A stretch of DNA of 64,000 bases from Bremerella sp. P1 (GCF_028748185.1 NZ_CP118164.1:3497814-3561813); one strand, 5' to 3'. Shown: positions 18,114 through 26,582, counted from the stretch's first letter. Notes: generated by a model from the letters alone, not told the origin. Numbers and translations are program-made.

Positions 18114-18578
18114 ATGCAATCCGCAGTTGATTTTCCAGGCAGCTTTCGCATTCATGTCGCCTTGAATGTGTCGAGTCTCGAAGCATCGCAGAAATTCTAT
18201 GAAATGCTCTTGGGGACTGCCCCCAGTAAGGTGCGGCCTCGGTACGCCAAGTTCGAGCCAACCGATCCGTCGGTGAATCTTTCATTGAACGAGATCGACC
18301 AACCGTTTCAAGTCGAGCAAGGTTCCGCTCACTTTGGTATCCAAGTCAAGTCGATTGCCGAAGTGCACGCCGCCGCCGAGCGTTTTCAAGCAGCCGGCTA
18401 TAAGGTGATGCAGGAAGAAGCGACGACCTGTTGTTATGCCGTGCAGGATAAGGTTTGGGTTGCTGATCCAGATGGGCATAAGTGGGAAGTCTTCGTTGTC
18501 ATGAATGCTGACGCGAAAGATGAGCTGTATGAACAGTCGGGCTGCTGCAGTCCGAACCTTTCTCAGATTCAGTTGTAA
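18114..18578 (+). CDS. arsI: ArsI/CadI family VOC protein (C-As lyase type)
   Basis: A 154-residue vicinal-oxygen-chelate (glyoxalase-fold) protein. All hallmark ArsI residues are visible: H14 (RIHVALNV), H73 (SAHFGIQV), the vicinal cysteine pair C106-C107 (TTCCYAVQDK) and E125 (HKWEVFV). In ArsI the His-His-Glu triad holds Fe(II) and the cysteine pair binds trivalent organoarsenicals, whose carbon-arsenic bond is cleaved with oxygen. Two further cysteines (SGCCSP) are near the C-terminus. It starts one base after arsC stops. CadI, annotated as cadmium-induced, shares this family, so the substrate remains an inference. Confidence 0.87.
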   Translation: MQSAVDFPGSFRIHVALNVSSLEASQKFYEMLLGTAPSKVRPRYAKFEPTDPSVNLSLNEIDQPFQVEQGSAHFGIQVKSIAEVHAAAERFQAAGYKVMQEEATTCCYAVQDKVWVADPDGHKWEVFVVMNADAKDELYEQSGCCSPNLSQIQL

Positions 18579-18593
18579 GAACTGATATGAAGT

Positions 18594-18630
18594 ACAGCCT
18601 GGTGTTGATCCACCAGGCTGTTGTCTTTTC
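18594..18630 (+). terminator. terminator of the ars operon
   Basis: ACAGCCTGGTG (18594-18604) and CACCAGGCTGT (18611-18621) form an 11-bp perfect stem with a six-base loop, followed by TGTCTTTTC. It separates the ars operon from the convergent GlsB-type gene. Confidence 0.8.
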
Positions 18631-18644
18631 TTGGGTAGAAGCGG

Positions 18645-18905
18645 CTACTCTGCTTTTCGACCCAATAGAACACGGTAGATGGCCAGAACGACCATCGAAC
18701 CTAATATCGCGACAAAGAAGCTGTAAAAATTGAATCCGGTGACGGTGCCATAACCCAGGCCGGTCATGATGAAACCACCCACCATGGCTCCAACGATGCC
18801 AATGATGATGGTGACAATACAGCCGCCTGGATCGTCTCCCGGAAAGAGGAACTTGGCCAAAGCTCCGGCAATCAGGCCGAATACGATCCAAGAAAGAATA
18901 CCCAT
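18645..18905 (-). CDS. GlsB/YeaQ/YmgE family membrane protein
   Basis: An 86-residue, three-helix membrane protein of the transglycosylase-associated family (GlsB/YeaQ/YmgE). It opens MGILSWIVFGLIAGALAK, then FLFPGDDPGGCIVTIIIGIVGA with the conserved GG-x-x-x-T-I pattern, and ends with a third helix before GRKAE. Members are induced by general stress and have no known enzyme activity. The ATG at 18905 is chosen because AAAGGAG lies eight bases upstream; an in-frame start at 18944 has no such site. Confidence 0.88.
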   Translation of the reverse strand: MGILSWIVFGLIAGALAKFLFPGDDPGGCIVTIIIGIVGAMVGGFIMTGLGYGTVTGFNFYSFFVAILGSMVVLAIYRVLLGRKAE

Positions 18906-18991
18906 GGTTGTTGCTCCTTTCAGGACAGGTTTCGTTGAATTCACCTAATCCAGTTGCACAAAGCGTGCCAATTATTGGCCCAGGAGCGTGC

Positions 18992-19837
18992 CTAAGTTGA
19001 CGAGGGAAGTTCCTTGCTGAAGGTCATTTGTCCAAACAGCCAGAGAACGAACTTGCTCGGCATCATCATCAGGCCGCGTTCGGCCAGTATTCGCATGTGA
19101 TCAGCGGCCGCTAATTGGCCGCGGAAGTGGGTTTCTTTGATACGAATGGTGGAGTCTAAGGTTTTCTTGAGCTTGGTGCTCTTAATGCCTTCTGGATGAA
19201 TGCGATATTGAACCAGTGGTTCGGGATAGTTTTCAAACTTCGCCCCTGCTTTGGCCAGACGGCACCAAAGGTCGTAGTCTTCGATAAAGAAGTCTTTGAG
19301 GTATCCGCCAAGCTCTAGGACGATCTTTCGTTTAAACATGACCACTGGTTGGGCAATGGGACAATACCGGCGGAGGGCGCGGATGATGTCTTCGTGTTTT
19401 CGCGGATAGTCGCGATAGCCCAAATGGTTTCCGTCGTCGTCAATGATCTTCAAGGTGCTTCCAAGGACGACCAGATCGGGATCCATTTCAAAGCACTTGG
19501 CTTGCGTGGCAACGCGATGGGGCTCCCAGATATCGTCCGCATCCCCTCGGGCGACTAAGTCCGCCGTGGCAAGACCAAGTCCTTTGTTTAGCTGATCAGG
19601 GAGGCTCGTGCGTTCTTCGTTCCGAATATGAATGATTCGATCGTCTTGCAGGTGGCGAATCATCTCACGGCCATCACGTTCCGAAGGATCCTCAATCAAA
19701 ATGATTTGCAGATTTTGATACGTCTGCGCGAGGATGCTTTCCACCACTTCGGGAAAGTGACGTGGATGGGGATTCCACACACCCATTACGACCGAAATAA
19801 GTGGCTGCTCGAGCGAAGGGGAATTGGTTTCTGACAT
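18992..19837 (-). CDS. glycosyltransferase family 2 protein
   Basis: A 281-residue GT-A fold glycosyltransferase. The nucleotide-sugar binding strand is SVVMGVWNPHPRHFPEVVESILAQ, followed by IILIEDPS, and the DXD-type metal motif is ARGDADDIWEPHR. An ED pair later (FFIEDYDLWCRLAKAG) matches the catalytic base region of family 2 enzymes that add sugars to surface polysaccharides or lipids. No membrane helix is visible except a weakly hydrophobic C-terminal stretch, so it is probably membrane-associated on the cytoplasmic face. The donor and acceptor are unknown; it stands alone on this strand. Confidence 0.88.
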   Translation of the reverse strand: MSETNSPSLEQPLISVVMGVWNPHPRHFPEVVESILAQTYQNLQIILIEDPSERDGREMIRHLQDDRIIHIRNEERTSLPDQLNKGLGLATADLVARGDADDIWEPHRVATQAKCFEMDPDLVVLGSTLKIIDDDGNHLGYRDYPRKHEDIIRALRRYCPIAQPVVMFKRKIVLELGGYLKDFFIEDYDLWCRLAKAGAKFENYPEPLVQYRIHPEGIKSTKLKKTLDSTIRIKETHFRGQLAAADHMRILAERGLMMMPSKFVLWLFGQMTFSKELPSST

Positions 19838-20257
19838 GATGGATTGGGGAACCGATTGCGGTGAAGAATCGACCTACCCACTCAAGTATAAATTCGGGCA
19901 ACTTTCTACGAACGACCTACATCGTTAGCGTTTCGTGAAGTTCCTGCAGGTGATGATCCGTGAACTGTGGAAGTTGGTATTTTCCAAGCATCCGATTGGT
20001 GATTGGCTTGGGCTGACTGGCGTTTCGCCTCAGGCGAATCGGGGAGCACCGTATGGAAAGAGTCCCGGTGGCAAGTCTTGCCAGGGATTAGCTTCGATTA
20101 TTGCTGCTTTGTTGCTTTCCAGGAGGCAGTTACTGGGAATGCCAGATTATTGGCGAATAAGGCAACTCAGGTCGAGCTTCTGGGCGGATTGATCGGCATT
20201 ATCTTTGGGCTACCATATTAGAACCTCAAAAACCCCTGCCTTTTTGGAGTTCTTCCC
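19838..20257. other. intergenic region, 420 bases
   Basis: Divergent spacer between the glycosyltransferase and the FAD enzyme. Open frames of 70-85 codons here have atypical composition and no recognisable domain. The last 12 bases hold the GGAG ribosome-binding site of the downstream gene. Nothing else stands out. Confidence 0.5.
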
Positions 20258-22324
20258 GTGATTCGATGTCTTTTTGCGTTCGCCATCGCGCTGTCTACCA
20301 TGGTGACTTCCCTTTCTGCTGCCCCGCAAAATTATGACGTGGTCATTTACGGGGGAACCTCTGCGGCCATTACGGCTGCGGTGCAAGCCAAGAAAATGGG
20401 GAAGACCGTGGTTGTCGTTTCGCCAGATAAGCACCTGGGTGGTCTTTCCAGCGGCGGACTTGGTTGGACCGACAGCGGAAGAAAAGAGGCCATCGGTGGG
20501 CTATCGCTCGACTTCTACGAACGGGTCAAGAAGCATTACGACCAAGATAGCGCCTGGCGTCAACAAAAGCCGGAACAATACAGCCGCTATCGAGCCAACG
20601 ATAACGCGATGTGGGTCTTCGAGCCGCATGTCGCCGAGAAGGTATTCGAGCAGCTGGTCGAAGAGTACGAGATTCCTGTCATCCGCGACCAGTGGCTCGA
20701 TCGCGAGAATGGCGTGAAGAAGGTGGACGGAAAGATCGTCAGCATCACGACTCTCGACGGGAAAACCTACACCGGCAAGATCTTTCTCGATACGACCTAT
20801 GAAGGCGATCTGATGGCCGCCGCTGGTGTTTCGTATCACGTGGGTCGCGAGTCGAACGATGTGTATGGCGAAACGATCAACGGCGTTCAAGTCGCACGCG
20901 CTCACAGCCATCAATTTGAATATCCAACCGACCCTTACGTCGTCGAAGGCGACCCGACCAGTGGATTGTTGCCGCGCATTTCGGCCGAGAAGCCAGGTCC
21001 CGATGGAAGCGGTGACAACAAGATTCAGGCCTACTGCTTCCGCATGTGCCTGACCACGGCGAAAGATAATCAGGTTAAGTTCCCCAAGCCGGAAGGTTAC
21101 GACCCAAAACAGTACGCACTTTTGGCTCGGTACCTCAAAGGTGGTTGGAAGGGCGTCTTCAATAAGTTTGATCCGGCCCCGAATTTTAAAACCGACACGA
21201 ACAATCACGGTGCGTTCTCAACCGATAACATCGGGATGAATTACGACTATCCGGAAGCTTCGTACGAGCGCCGCAAGGAAATCATTCAAGAGCACGAAAC
21301 CTATCAAAAGGGCTGGCTCTACTTTATTGCCAACGATCCGTCCATTCCGCAGGACATTCAAGATCGCATGAACAAGTGGGGATTGGCGAAGGATGAATTC
21401 GTCGACAACGGCAACTGGCCGCATCAGATTTACGTCCGAGAAGCCCGGCGTATGATCGGCCCGGTCGTCATGTGCGAACCCATGCTGCGAGCCCAGGTGC
21501 CGACACCGAAAAGCATTGGTATGGGCTCGTACAATATGGACTCGCATAACGTTCAGCGGATTGTCACCGAGAAGGGACATGTCCGTAACGAAGGTGATAT
21601 TCAGATCAGCCCCGGCGGCCCTTACCCAATTAGCTACGACAGCGTGACCCCTAAAAAGGAAGACTGCACGAACTTGCTGGTGCCTGTGTGTGTTTCGTCT
21701 TCGCACATCGCCTACGGTTCGATCCGCATGGAACCGGTCTTCATGATCCTTGGCCAATCGGCTGCCACGGCCGCATGCATGGCGATCGATCAAGAGATTG
21801 CCGTTCAAGACGTTGAGTATTCGGAACTCAGCCAGCGGCTGTTGAAGGATGGCCAGGTTCTGGAAATGGAACGCAAGCCTTCCTATCCGAAGCAGGTGAT
21901 CGACCCCAAAAAGCTAGAAGGCGTCGTCATTGACGACACCCAGGCACAAACAACCGGCGATTGGCCTGTCAGTAGTTCCATTTCGGGTTACGTCGGCACC
22001 GGCTACGTGCACGACGAAAACAAAGGTCAGGGCAAGAAGTCCATTGCTTTCCGCGTCGCGAAGCTCGAAGCGGGCAAGTATGACGTTCGCGTTGCCTACT
22101 CTGCCAATCCCAATCGCGCCTCGAACGTGCCGGTAACGGTTACCACGCAAGGTAAGGAAGTCTACGCGGGAACGATCAATCAGAAGAAGGCTCCAAGCGT
22201 CGACAAGGTTTTCGTTTCGCTCGGTAAATTCGAGCTCAGCGGAGATACGATCGTGACGCTGACCAACGAAGGTGTTGACGGCTACGTGGTTGCCGATGCC
22301 GTTGTTCTTCTGCCGGTGAAGTAA
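20258..22324 (+). CDS. secreted FAD-dependent oxidoreductase with golvesin-like C-terminal domain
   Basis: A 688-residue protein with a signal peptide (residues 1-22). Residues 25-75 form the FAD-binding Rossmann start: YDVVIYGGTSAAITAAVQA, with the GGLSSGGLGWTD flavin contact, as in Pfam FAD_oxidored (PF12831) proteins common in planctomycetes and Verrucomicrobia. The flavin domain runs to about residue 540. The last 120 residues are a separate beta-sandwich (WPVSSSISGYVGTGYVHD through to YVVADAVVLLP) of the golvesin/xanthan-lyase carbohydrate-binding type. It probably acts on sugars or sugar-derived substrates outside the cytoplasm. The start is GTG with GGAG upstream. An EEP-family gene begins four bases after its stop. 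Confidence 0.85.
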   Translation: MIRCLFAFAIALSTMVTSLSAAPQNYDVVIYGGTSAAITAAVQAKKMGKTVVVVSPDKHLGGLSSGGLGWTDSGRKEAIGGLSLDFYERVKKHYDQDSAWRQQKPEQYSRYRANDNAMWVFEPHVAEKVFEQLVEEYEIPVIRDQWLDRENGVKKVDGKIVSITTLDGKTYTGKIFLDTTYEGDLMAAAGVSYHVGRESNDVYGETINGVQVARAHSHQFEYPTDPYVVEGDPTSGLLPRISAEKPGPDGSGDNKIQAYCFRMCLTTAKDNQVKFPKPEGYDPKQYALLARYLKGGWKGVFNKFDPAPNFKTDTNNHGAFSTDNIGMNYDYPEASYERRKEIIQEHETYQKGWLYFIANDPSIPQDIQDRMNKWGLAKDEFVDNGNWPHQIYVREARRMIGPVVMCEPMLRAQVPTPKSIGMGSYNMDSHNVQRIVTEKGHVRNEGDIQISPGGPYPISYDSVTPKKEDCTNLLVPVCVSSSHIAYGSIRMEPVFMILGQSAATAACMAIDQEIAVQDVEYSELSQRLLKDGQVLEMERKPSYPKQVIDPKKLEGVVIDDTQAQTTGDWPVSSSISGYVGTGYVHDENKGQGKKSIAFRVAKLEAGKYDVRVAYSANPNRASNVPVTVTTQGKEVYAGTINQKKAPSVDKVFVSLGKFELSGDTIVTLTNEGVDGYVVADAVVLLPVK

Positions 22325-22328
22325 GCCA

Positions 22329-23129
22329 ATGCCTAAGTTTCTCACCTCGCTACTTGTGCTACTGACGCTCTGTGCTGCGTCAGTAGCTACGGCGGCAGAG
22401 CCAATTCGGATCCGAGTGGTTAGCTACAACATTCACCACGGTGAAGGAACCGACAGAAGGCTCGATCTGAAGCGTATCGCACAGGTCCTAAGTGATGCCG
22501 AGCCAGACATCATTGCGCTGCAGGAAGTCGATCAAAACACCACGCGGACCGATAACGTCGATCAGGCCGCTGAACTTGCCAAGCTGTTGAAGATGAACCA
22601 CGTGTTTGGAGGAAACATTAACCTCCAAGGTGGTCGCTACGGCAACTCCATTTTGACCAGGTTCGCTTCCATCTCGGCGTCCAATCATCCGCTTCCCTTG
22701 CTGGCCGAAGGTGAGCAGCGAGGCGTGTTAGAGGCCGATATCACGGTGCCAGGCCTTAAGCAGTCGCTGAAATTTTTGGACACGCATTTCGACCATCGAC
22801 CGGACGAGAAGGAACGCATTGCGTCCAGCAAGATGATTGCTCAGTTGATCCAGGACTGGGGCGACCGCCCTGCTCTGCTGGCCGGTGACTTGAATGCTGT
22901 CCCGGAGAGCAAACCGCTGGCGCTGCTGGAAAAAGATTGGACACGCTCCAACAAAGAGATCCTGCCCACCATTCCCAGCGACAAGCCAACTCGGCAAATC
23001 GATTACATCCTGCTTCGTCCCAAGCAAGGCTGGAAAGTCGTCGAGTGCCGCGTACTCGATGAGCCTGTCGCATCCGATCATCGTTGCATTCTAGCCGTTC
23101 TCGAGTGGACTGAACCCGCTACGAACTAG
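22329..23129 (+). CDS. secreted endonuclease/exonuclease/phosphatase family protein
   Basis: A 266-residue protein with a signal peptide (cleavage near residue 22) and the full order of EEP motifs: VVSYNIHHGEG, IALQEVDQNT (metal-binding Glu), LDTHFDHRPDE, LLAGDLNAVPES, RQIDYILLR and the terminal VASDHRCILA histidine. The fold covers DNase I-like nucleases, sphingomyelinases and inositol phosphatases; members of this size in planctomycetes are secreted and their substrates unknown. It starts four bases after the FAD enzyme, so the two form an operon. Confidence 0.88.
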   Translation: MPKFLTSLLVLLTLCAASVATAAEPIRIRVVSYNIHHGEGTDRRLDLKRIAQVLSDAEPDIIALQEVDQNTTRTDNVDQAAELAKLLKMNHVFGGNINLQGGRYGNSILTRFASISASNHPLPLLAEGEQRGVLEADITVPGLKQSLKFLDTHFDHRPDEKERIASSKMIAQLIQDWGDRPALLAGDLNAVPESKPLALLEKDWTRSNKEILPTIPSDKPTRQIDYILLRPKQGWKVVECRVLDEPVASDHRCILAVLEWTEPATN

Positions 23130-23505
23130 CGTCTTCTTGCACGTCTACGATTTTCTGAGTCACGGACATAACGTGCGATAAACGGCTCTAAGCGGCAGGC
23201 AAATCGTCTTCAATCGTGCGGCTGCCCACATCGGCAAAAAATAACAGAGTAGTCGCACTTTCTCCTAATATCCGTATTGCGCAAAAGACTATCGCATATG
23301 CGGCATTCTTGACCCCCATAGTGCCAGGGCAGGAATCGACCTATGTGTAGATTCGGTGAATTGTCCTGGGCCCGTGGGAAAAGCGATTGTGCTTTCGACT
23401 CATTCCATCTCTATTGCCGCCATCGTCACGTAAGCGATCGCGGTCGCCGAAAAGTGTGGCGTAGTTGTTAAGTCATAACTTGTGAATTTATTAAAAGTGA
23501 GTCTG
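23130..23505. other. intergenic region, 376 bases
   Basis: Spacer upstream of the DUF1559 gene. It contains no plausible gene and no long perfect inverted repeat that I could find. It should hold the DUF1559 promoter, but no clear -35/-10 or -24/-12 pair is evident. Confidence 0.45.
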
Positions 23506-24486
23506 ATGAGTCTTCGAAGCACAAATCGCGCGTTGTCTTCGCGAAAAGGTTTCACCCTGGTGGAACTGTTGGTAGTAATCGCGATCATTGGCGTTTTGAT
23601 CGCCCTGCTGTTGCCGGCTGTGCAGCAAGCCCGCGAAGCAGCCCGAAGAATGCAGTGCCAGAACAACCTGAAACAGATCGGGCTGGCCCTCCACAACTAT
23701 CATGGCACATTCAACCGCCTGCCCCTGGGCAATAACGGGATCGTGAATGCGGCTGGTACCAAGTATTACGGACACGGCTGGACGTGGCAGGCAAGCATCC
23801 TTCCGTTTCTCGAACAAGGGGCGCTTTTCGACGCGGTTAGCGGTCCCGATGGATATGGCCAGGAAACGGGCAGCACAGGCTCTGGGAAGCCAACGATTGT
23901 TCTGGAAACCGACGTTCAAGTCTTCTGGTGCCCCTCGCAGCCAGACGTCCGCAACGGTGCTCAGAAGTATGGCGATGGTGACCAGCCATCCAATTACAAC
24001 GGCAACATGGGTACCCGGATCGGCAACGGTAACGACAACTGCGTCTGCACCGGAGTGTCGACCCTTGCTGAAATGAAGTCGGAAGCTTGGGGCTGCATGA
24101 ATGGCAATGGGGTCTTCTTCGTCGACAGTAAGATTCGCTTTGAAGATGTGAAGGACGGCCTGTCCAGCACGATCTTCGTCAGTGAAGTCGTCGACACAGG
24201 CGGCGACGTCATGGGCCACTACAGCGGCGGCTGCGACCGACACGCCATGTTCTCGGGTGGGGCCGATGGCAATCCGCCTACCGAGATGACGGAATACTTG
24301 ATCGCCGCCGAAGGCAACGATCCGATCAACGGTGGTGCCGAAGAAGCCGCTGGTAGCTGGCACGCCGGCGGAGCTCAGTTCCTCATGGGGGACGGCAGCG
24401 TTCGATTCATGTCAGAAAACATGGACATGCCAACCTATCAAGGACTCAGCACCCGCAATGGTCGCGAAGTCCTTGGCGACTACTAA
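23506..24486 (+). CDS. DUF1559 prepilin-like protein
   Basis: A 326-residue protein of the DUF1559 family, greatly expanded in planctomycetes. The N-terminus has a type IV prepilin signal: basic leader, then [19 protein letters not shown] with cleavage before the phenylalanine and the conserved Glu. [20 protein letters not shown] follows, the family hallmark. The C-terminus carries [16 protein letters not shown], the other signature. Such proteins are thought to be pseudopilin-like surface proteins; their assembly partners are unknown. The ATG at 23506 is preferred; a GTG at 23482 in frame would add eight residues. A lipoprotein gene follows after a hairpin, the usual neighbour of this family. 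Confidence 0.92.
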   Translation: MSLRSTNRALSSRKGFTLVELLVVIAIIGVLIALLLPAVQQAREAARRMQCQNNLKQIGLALHNYHGTFNRLPLGNNGIVNAAGTKYYGHGWTWQASILPFLEQGALFDAVSGPDGYGQETGSTGSGKPTIVLETDVQVFWCPSQPDVRNGAQKYGDGDQPSNYNGNMGTRIGNGNDNCVCTGVSTLAEMKSEAWGCMNGNGVFFVDSKIRFEDVKDGLSSTIFVSEVVDTGGDVMGHYSGGCDRHAMFSGGADGNPPTEMTEYLIAAEGNDPINGGAEEAAGSWHAGGAQFLMGDGSVRFMSENMDMPTYQGLSTRNGREVLGDY

Positions 24487-24507
24487 TCCGAAAAATTGGT
24501 CACAAAC

Positions 24508-24541
24508 AAACCGTGCCGCCAATCATGCAGTGGCACGGTTT
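24508..24541 (+). terminator. hairpin between DUF1559 and lipoprotein genes
   Basis: AAACCGTGCC (24508-24517) pairs with GGCACGGTTT (24532-24541), a perfect 10-bp stem. There is no T run after it beyond the arm, so it could be a weak terminator that lowers expression of the downstream gene, or an mRNA-stabilising element. Confidence 0.5.
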
Positions 24542-24589
24542 CCAAGCGGAAATCTTAATATCGTACAAGCCATATTTTGGAGTCGTCCA

Positions 24590-25042
24590 GTGAAGTCGAA
24601 GCAAGCCGGTCGCCTGGCGGCGGCCTTATCGGTGATGTTATTGATGCTGCCTGGCTGTGGTGGAGTTGGCGATCAGCCGGATCTGGGGCAGGTAAGCGGA
24701 ACCATCACGCTTGACGGGAAGCCCCTCAGCAACATTGTCGTCGTCTTTCAACCAGACAGCGGCCGTCCGGCCCGTGGCCGCACGGATGCTGACGGCAAAT
24801 ACGAGCTGACCTACATTCGCGATACCCGTGGGACCAAGATCGGCCACAATCGCGTTGAAATTGCACCAAGCGAAGAGGAAGACGATCCCATCGCGGAGGA
24901 AGCAGATCCTGACACACTCGAGTTCAAACGCCCTACAAAATCGAGAAAGGCGAAAATTCCAGCTCGTTACAACACGCAAAGCGAACTCGAGGCAGACGTG
25001 CAGCCTGGTGAGAACACATTCGATTTTGAACTGACGTCATAA
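24590..25042 (+). CDS. small lipoprotein with carboxypeptidase-regulatory-like domain
   Basis: A 150-residue exported lipoprotein. The hydrophobic leader ends MLLMLPGC (lipobox LPGC at about residue 23). The mature part is one beta-sandwich of the carboxypeptidase-regulatory-like type: VSGTITLDGKPLSNIVVVF followed by RGRTDADGKYEL, ending with an IPARYNTQSEL block and QPGENTFDFEL. This is the standard companion of DUF1559 genes in planctomycetes. The start GTG at 24590 is inferred from the signal peptide; an open frame further upstream overlaps the DUF1559 3' end and is not credible. Confidence 0.82.
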   Translation: MKSKQAGRLAAALSVMLLMLPGCGGVGDQPDLGQVSGTITLDGKPLSNIVVVFQPDSGRPARGRTDADGKYELTYIRDTRGTKIGHNRVEIAPSEEEDDPIAEEADPDTLEFKRPTKSRKAKIPARYNTQSELEADVQPGENTFDFELTS

Positions 25043-25068
25043 GGCAGCAAACGCATCACGAACTATCG

Positions 25069-25098
25069 AAAAGGCTCGGCCACTGGCGAGCCTTTTTT
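25069..25098 (+). terminator. terminator after the lipoprotein gene
   Basis: AAAAGGCTCG (25069-25078) and CGAGCCTTTT (25087-25096) form a perfect 10-bp stem with an eight-base loop, and the T run reaches 25098. A textbook intrinsic terminator. Confidence 0.85.
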
Positions 25099-25168
25099 CA
25101 TGCGCTGCGTCTATCGACTACAATCGCTCAAAAGCACTTACGAGTCTCACCTCAGGAAAGCTTCGGCG

Positions 25169-25603
25169 ATGAAATCGTTTACCAAAGAACTCTGGATGGA
25201 CGTCCCCAAACGGCGCATGATCGTCGACATCCATGGCGACGTAGAGGACTGCGTTGCCGCAAGTGGCATTCGGGAAGGAATGGTCCTGGTCAACGCCATG
25301 CACATCACGGCGAGCGTCTTCATCAACGATAACGAAAGCGGACTGCATCAGGACTACGATCGCTGGTTGGAAGAACTGGTTCCCTTCAACCCGGGCACCG
25401 ATCCGGCCAGCGGCGGCTACCTGCACAACCGTACCGGCGAAGACAACGCCGACGCGCATCACAAACGCCAGATCATGGGGCGTGAGGTGGTGGTAGCGAT
25501 CACTAAGGGTAAGCTGCACCTGGGACCGTGGGAGCACATCTTTTACTACGAATTCGACGGGCGACGACGGAAGCGGGTGCTGGTGAAGATCATTGGGGAG
25601 TGA
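25169..25603 (+). CDS. yjbQ: YjbQ family protein (secondary thiamine-phosphate synthase type)
   Basis: A 144-residue member of the YjbQ/UPF0047 family. Conserved segments are the N-terminal [16 protein letters not shown] strand pair, [20 protein letters not shown] and [19 protein letters not shown], which hold the active-site His, Asp and Asn residues, and [19 protein letters not shown]. In Escherichia coli YjbQ shows weak thiamine-phosphate synthase activity and its true role is unclear. The start is the ATG at 25169, matching the family length. Its last 312 bases recur at 26268-26579, see the separate entry. Confidence 0.9.
   Translation: MKSFTKELWMDVPKRRMIVDIHGDVEDCVAASGIREGMVLVNAMHITASVFINDNESGLHQDYDRWLEELVPFNPGTDPASGGYLHNRTGEDNADAHHKRQIMGREVVVAITKGKLHLGPWEHIFYYEFDGRRRKRVLVKIIGE
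25292..25603 (+). repeat. direct repeat, copy A (3' part of intact yjbQ)
   Basis: Bases 25292-25603 match 26268-26579 at a constant offset of 976 with no gaps. By hand comparison the first 176 bases differ at 3 sites, the last 136 bases at 23 sites. Only one difference changes an amino acid (Val to Ile near the end), and the stop codon changes from TGA to TAA. The sharp change in divergence falls at about 25467/25468. Confidence 0.95.
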
Positions 25604-25608
25604 GAGTC

Positions 25609-25833
25609 GTGTTTCAGCAGGGGAAAGATGGACCGATGTATTTTCGGCTGAGGGAAGCACCACGATATCACGCGTGGGCCGAAGAGAGACTGTCAAATGG
25701 AGAGGACGAGGAACTTCTGTCCAAGCTGGAGCAGATTTCCTTCTGGATGCGGCCCAGCGAGTTAGCCAAGTTGTGCGCGAAAGACTTTGAGCGGATGCTC
25801 GCTGATTTGAAACACTTGCATCGAAACGATTAG
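25609..25833 (+). CDS. small hypothetical protein in the yjbQ repeat interval
   Basis: A 74-residue protein read from the GTG at 25609, five bases after the yjbQ stop. It is charged and predicted helical: YFRLREAPRYHAWAEERLS, then ELLSKLEQISFWMRPSEL and KDFERMLADLKHLH. No signal peptide, membrane segment or known motif. It lies between the two yjbQ repeats, so it may have arrived with the insertion that duplicated the 3' end. The frame is open further upstream inside yjbQ, but that would overlap a conserved gene. Function unknown. Confidence 0.5.
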   Translation: MFQQGKDGPMYFRLREAPRYHAWAEERLSNGEDEELLSKLEQISFWMRPSELAKLCAKDFERMLADLKHLHRND

Positions 25834-25873
25834 ATGAAGTACCCCAACAAGAATTTACCTCGGAGCAAGCGAA

Positions 25874-26224
25874 TTGACCAATGAATTCACGCAAGACGAA
25901 TGGGACAAGCTGATAGTTACCTATCCTGCCGGGACGCCAATGACTGGAGTCGTCAAGAACCAGCAACAGTACGGTGTTTGGGTCACGCTGGACGAGTTGC
26001 CCGAAGTCCCGGCGCTTCTGGAGATCATTCATTTCGAGGCTATCGAGACTACCCCAAATCAAAAGCTGACGTTTCCCGGCAGCTTCCCGGCCGTCGGGAA
26101 ACAAATCTCGTGCAGAGTCTTGGCATGGTGCGAGTTTCCTAAGGACGTGAGACTGACTCAGTTGAGCCACCTGGATTGGAGTCATGAACGATTCCTCCAC
26201 GAGCAAGAAGGAGATGATGTTTGA
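25874..26224 (+). CDS. hypothetical protein with S1-like segment
   Basis: A 116-residue soluble protein. The central part, [19 protein letters not shown] followed by [11 protein letters not shown] and later [14 protein letters not shown], has the strand order and YGVWV pattern of an S1/OB-fold RNA-binding domain (G-x-V, Y/F-G-V-x-V, V-G-x-x-I-x-C-R-V). No other domain is seen. The start is TTG at 25874, chosen because GGAG lies eight bases upstream and no ATG or GTG gives a better fit. It is the second gene inside the yjbQ repeat interval. Similar small S1-like proteins are found in variable clusters; function unknown. Confidence 0.6.
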   Translation: MTNEFTQDEWDKLIVTYPAGTPMTGVVKNQQQYGVWVTLDELPEVPALLEIIHFEAIETTPNQKLTFPGSFPAVGKQISCRVLAWCEFPKDVRLTQLSHLDWSHERFLHEQEGDDV

Positions 26225-26579
26225 CCCTCGACCACAAACGGTAGTGTGTAACGCGGTGTGTTTGGGGAACGCCATGCACATCACGGCGAGCGTCTTCATC
26301 AACGATAACGAAAGCGGACTGCATCAGGACTACGATCGCTGGCTGGAAGAACTGGTTCCCTTCAACCCCGGCACCGACCCGGCCAGCGGCGGCTACCTGC
26401 ACAACCGTACCGGCGAAGACAACGCCGACGCGCATCACAAACGGCAAATTATGGGGCGGGAAGTGGTGGTGGCGATTACCAAAGGGAAGCTGCACTTGGG
26501 GCCGTGGGAGCATATTTTTTACTACGAGTTTGATGGGCGACGGCGGAAGCGGATCTTGGTGAAGATTATTGGGGAGTAA
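26184..26579 (+). pseudogene. truncated second copy of yjbQ (3' fragment)
   Basis: An open frame of 131 codons whose last 104 match the C-terminal part of yjbQ with a single residue change, but whose first 27 codons are unrelated and come partly from the out-of-frame 3' end of the preceding gene. The N-terminal about 41 residues of YjbQ, including the first beta strands, are missing. The active-site segments ([21 protein letters not shown]) remain. It could be translated from 26184 or from the internal ATG at 26274, but a stable YjbQ fold is unlikely, so I call it a gene remnant. The near absence of amino-acid changes shows its source was under selection until recently. Confidence 0.7.
26268..26579 (+). 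repeat. direct repeat, copy B (displaced 3' part of yjbQ)
   Basis: Partner of 25292-25603. The junction is sharp: similarity begins at AACGCCATGCACATC and there is none in the bases before. It ends at the stop codon. The arrangement of intact gene, small genes and a leftover 3' end matches what integration into the 3' part of a gene leaves behind. Confidence 0.93.
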
Positions 26580-26582
26580 ATC

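Noticed and set aside
19935-20221. Open frames of 70-85 codons between the glycosyltransferase and FAD enzyme
   Set aside because: No ribosome-binding site, no domain, two frames equally open; read as spacer.
25604-26267. Integrase or transposase in the yjbQ repeat interval
   Set aside because: Only two small proteins are encoded there, neither with recombinase motifs; the insertion idea rests on the repeat alone.
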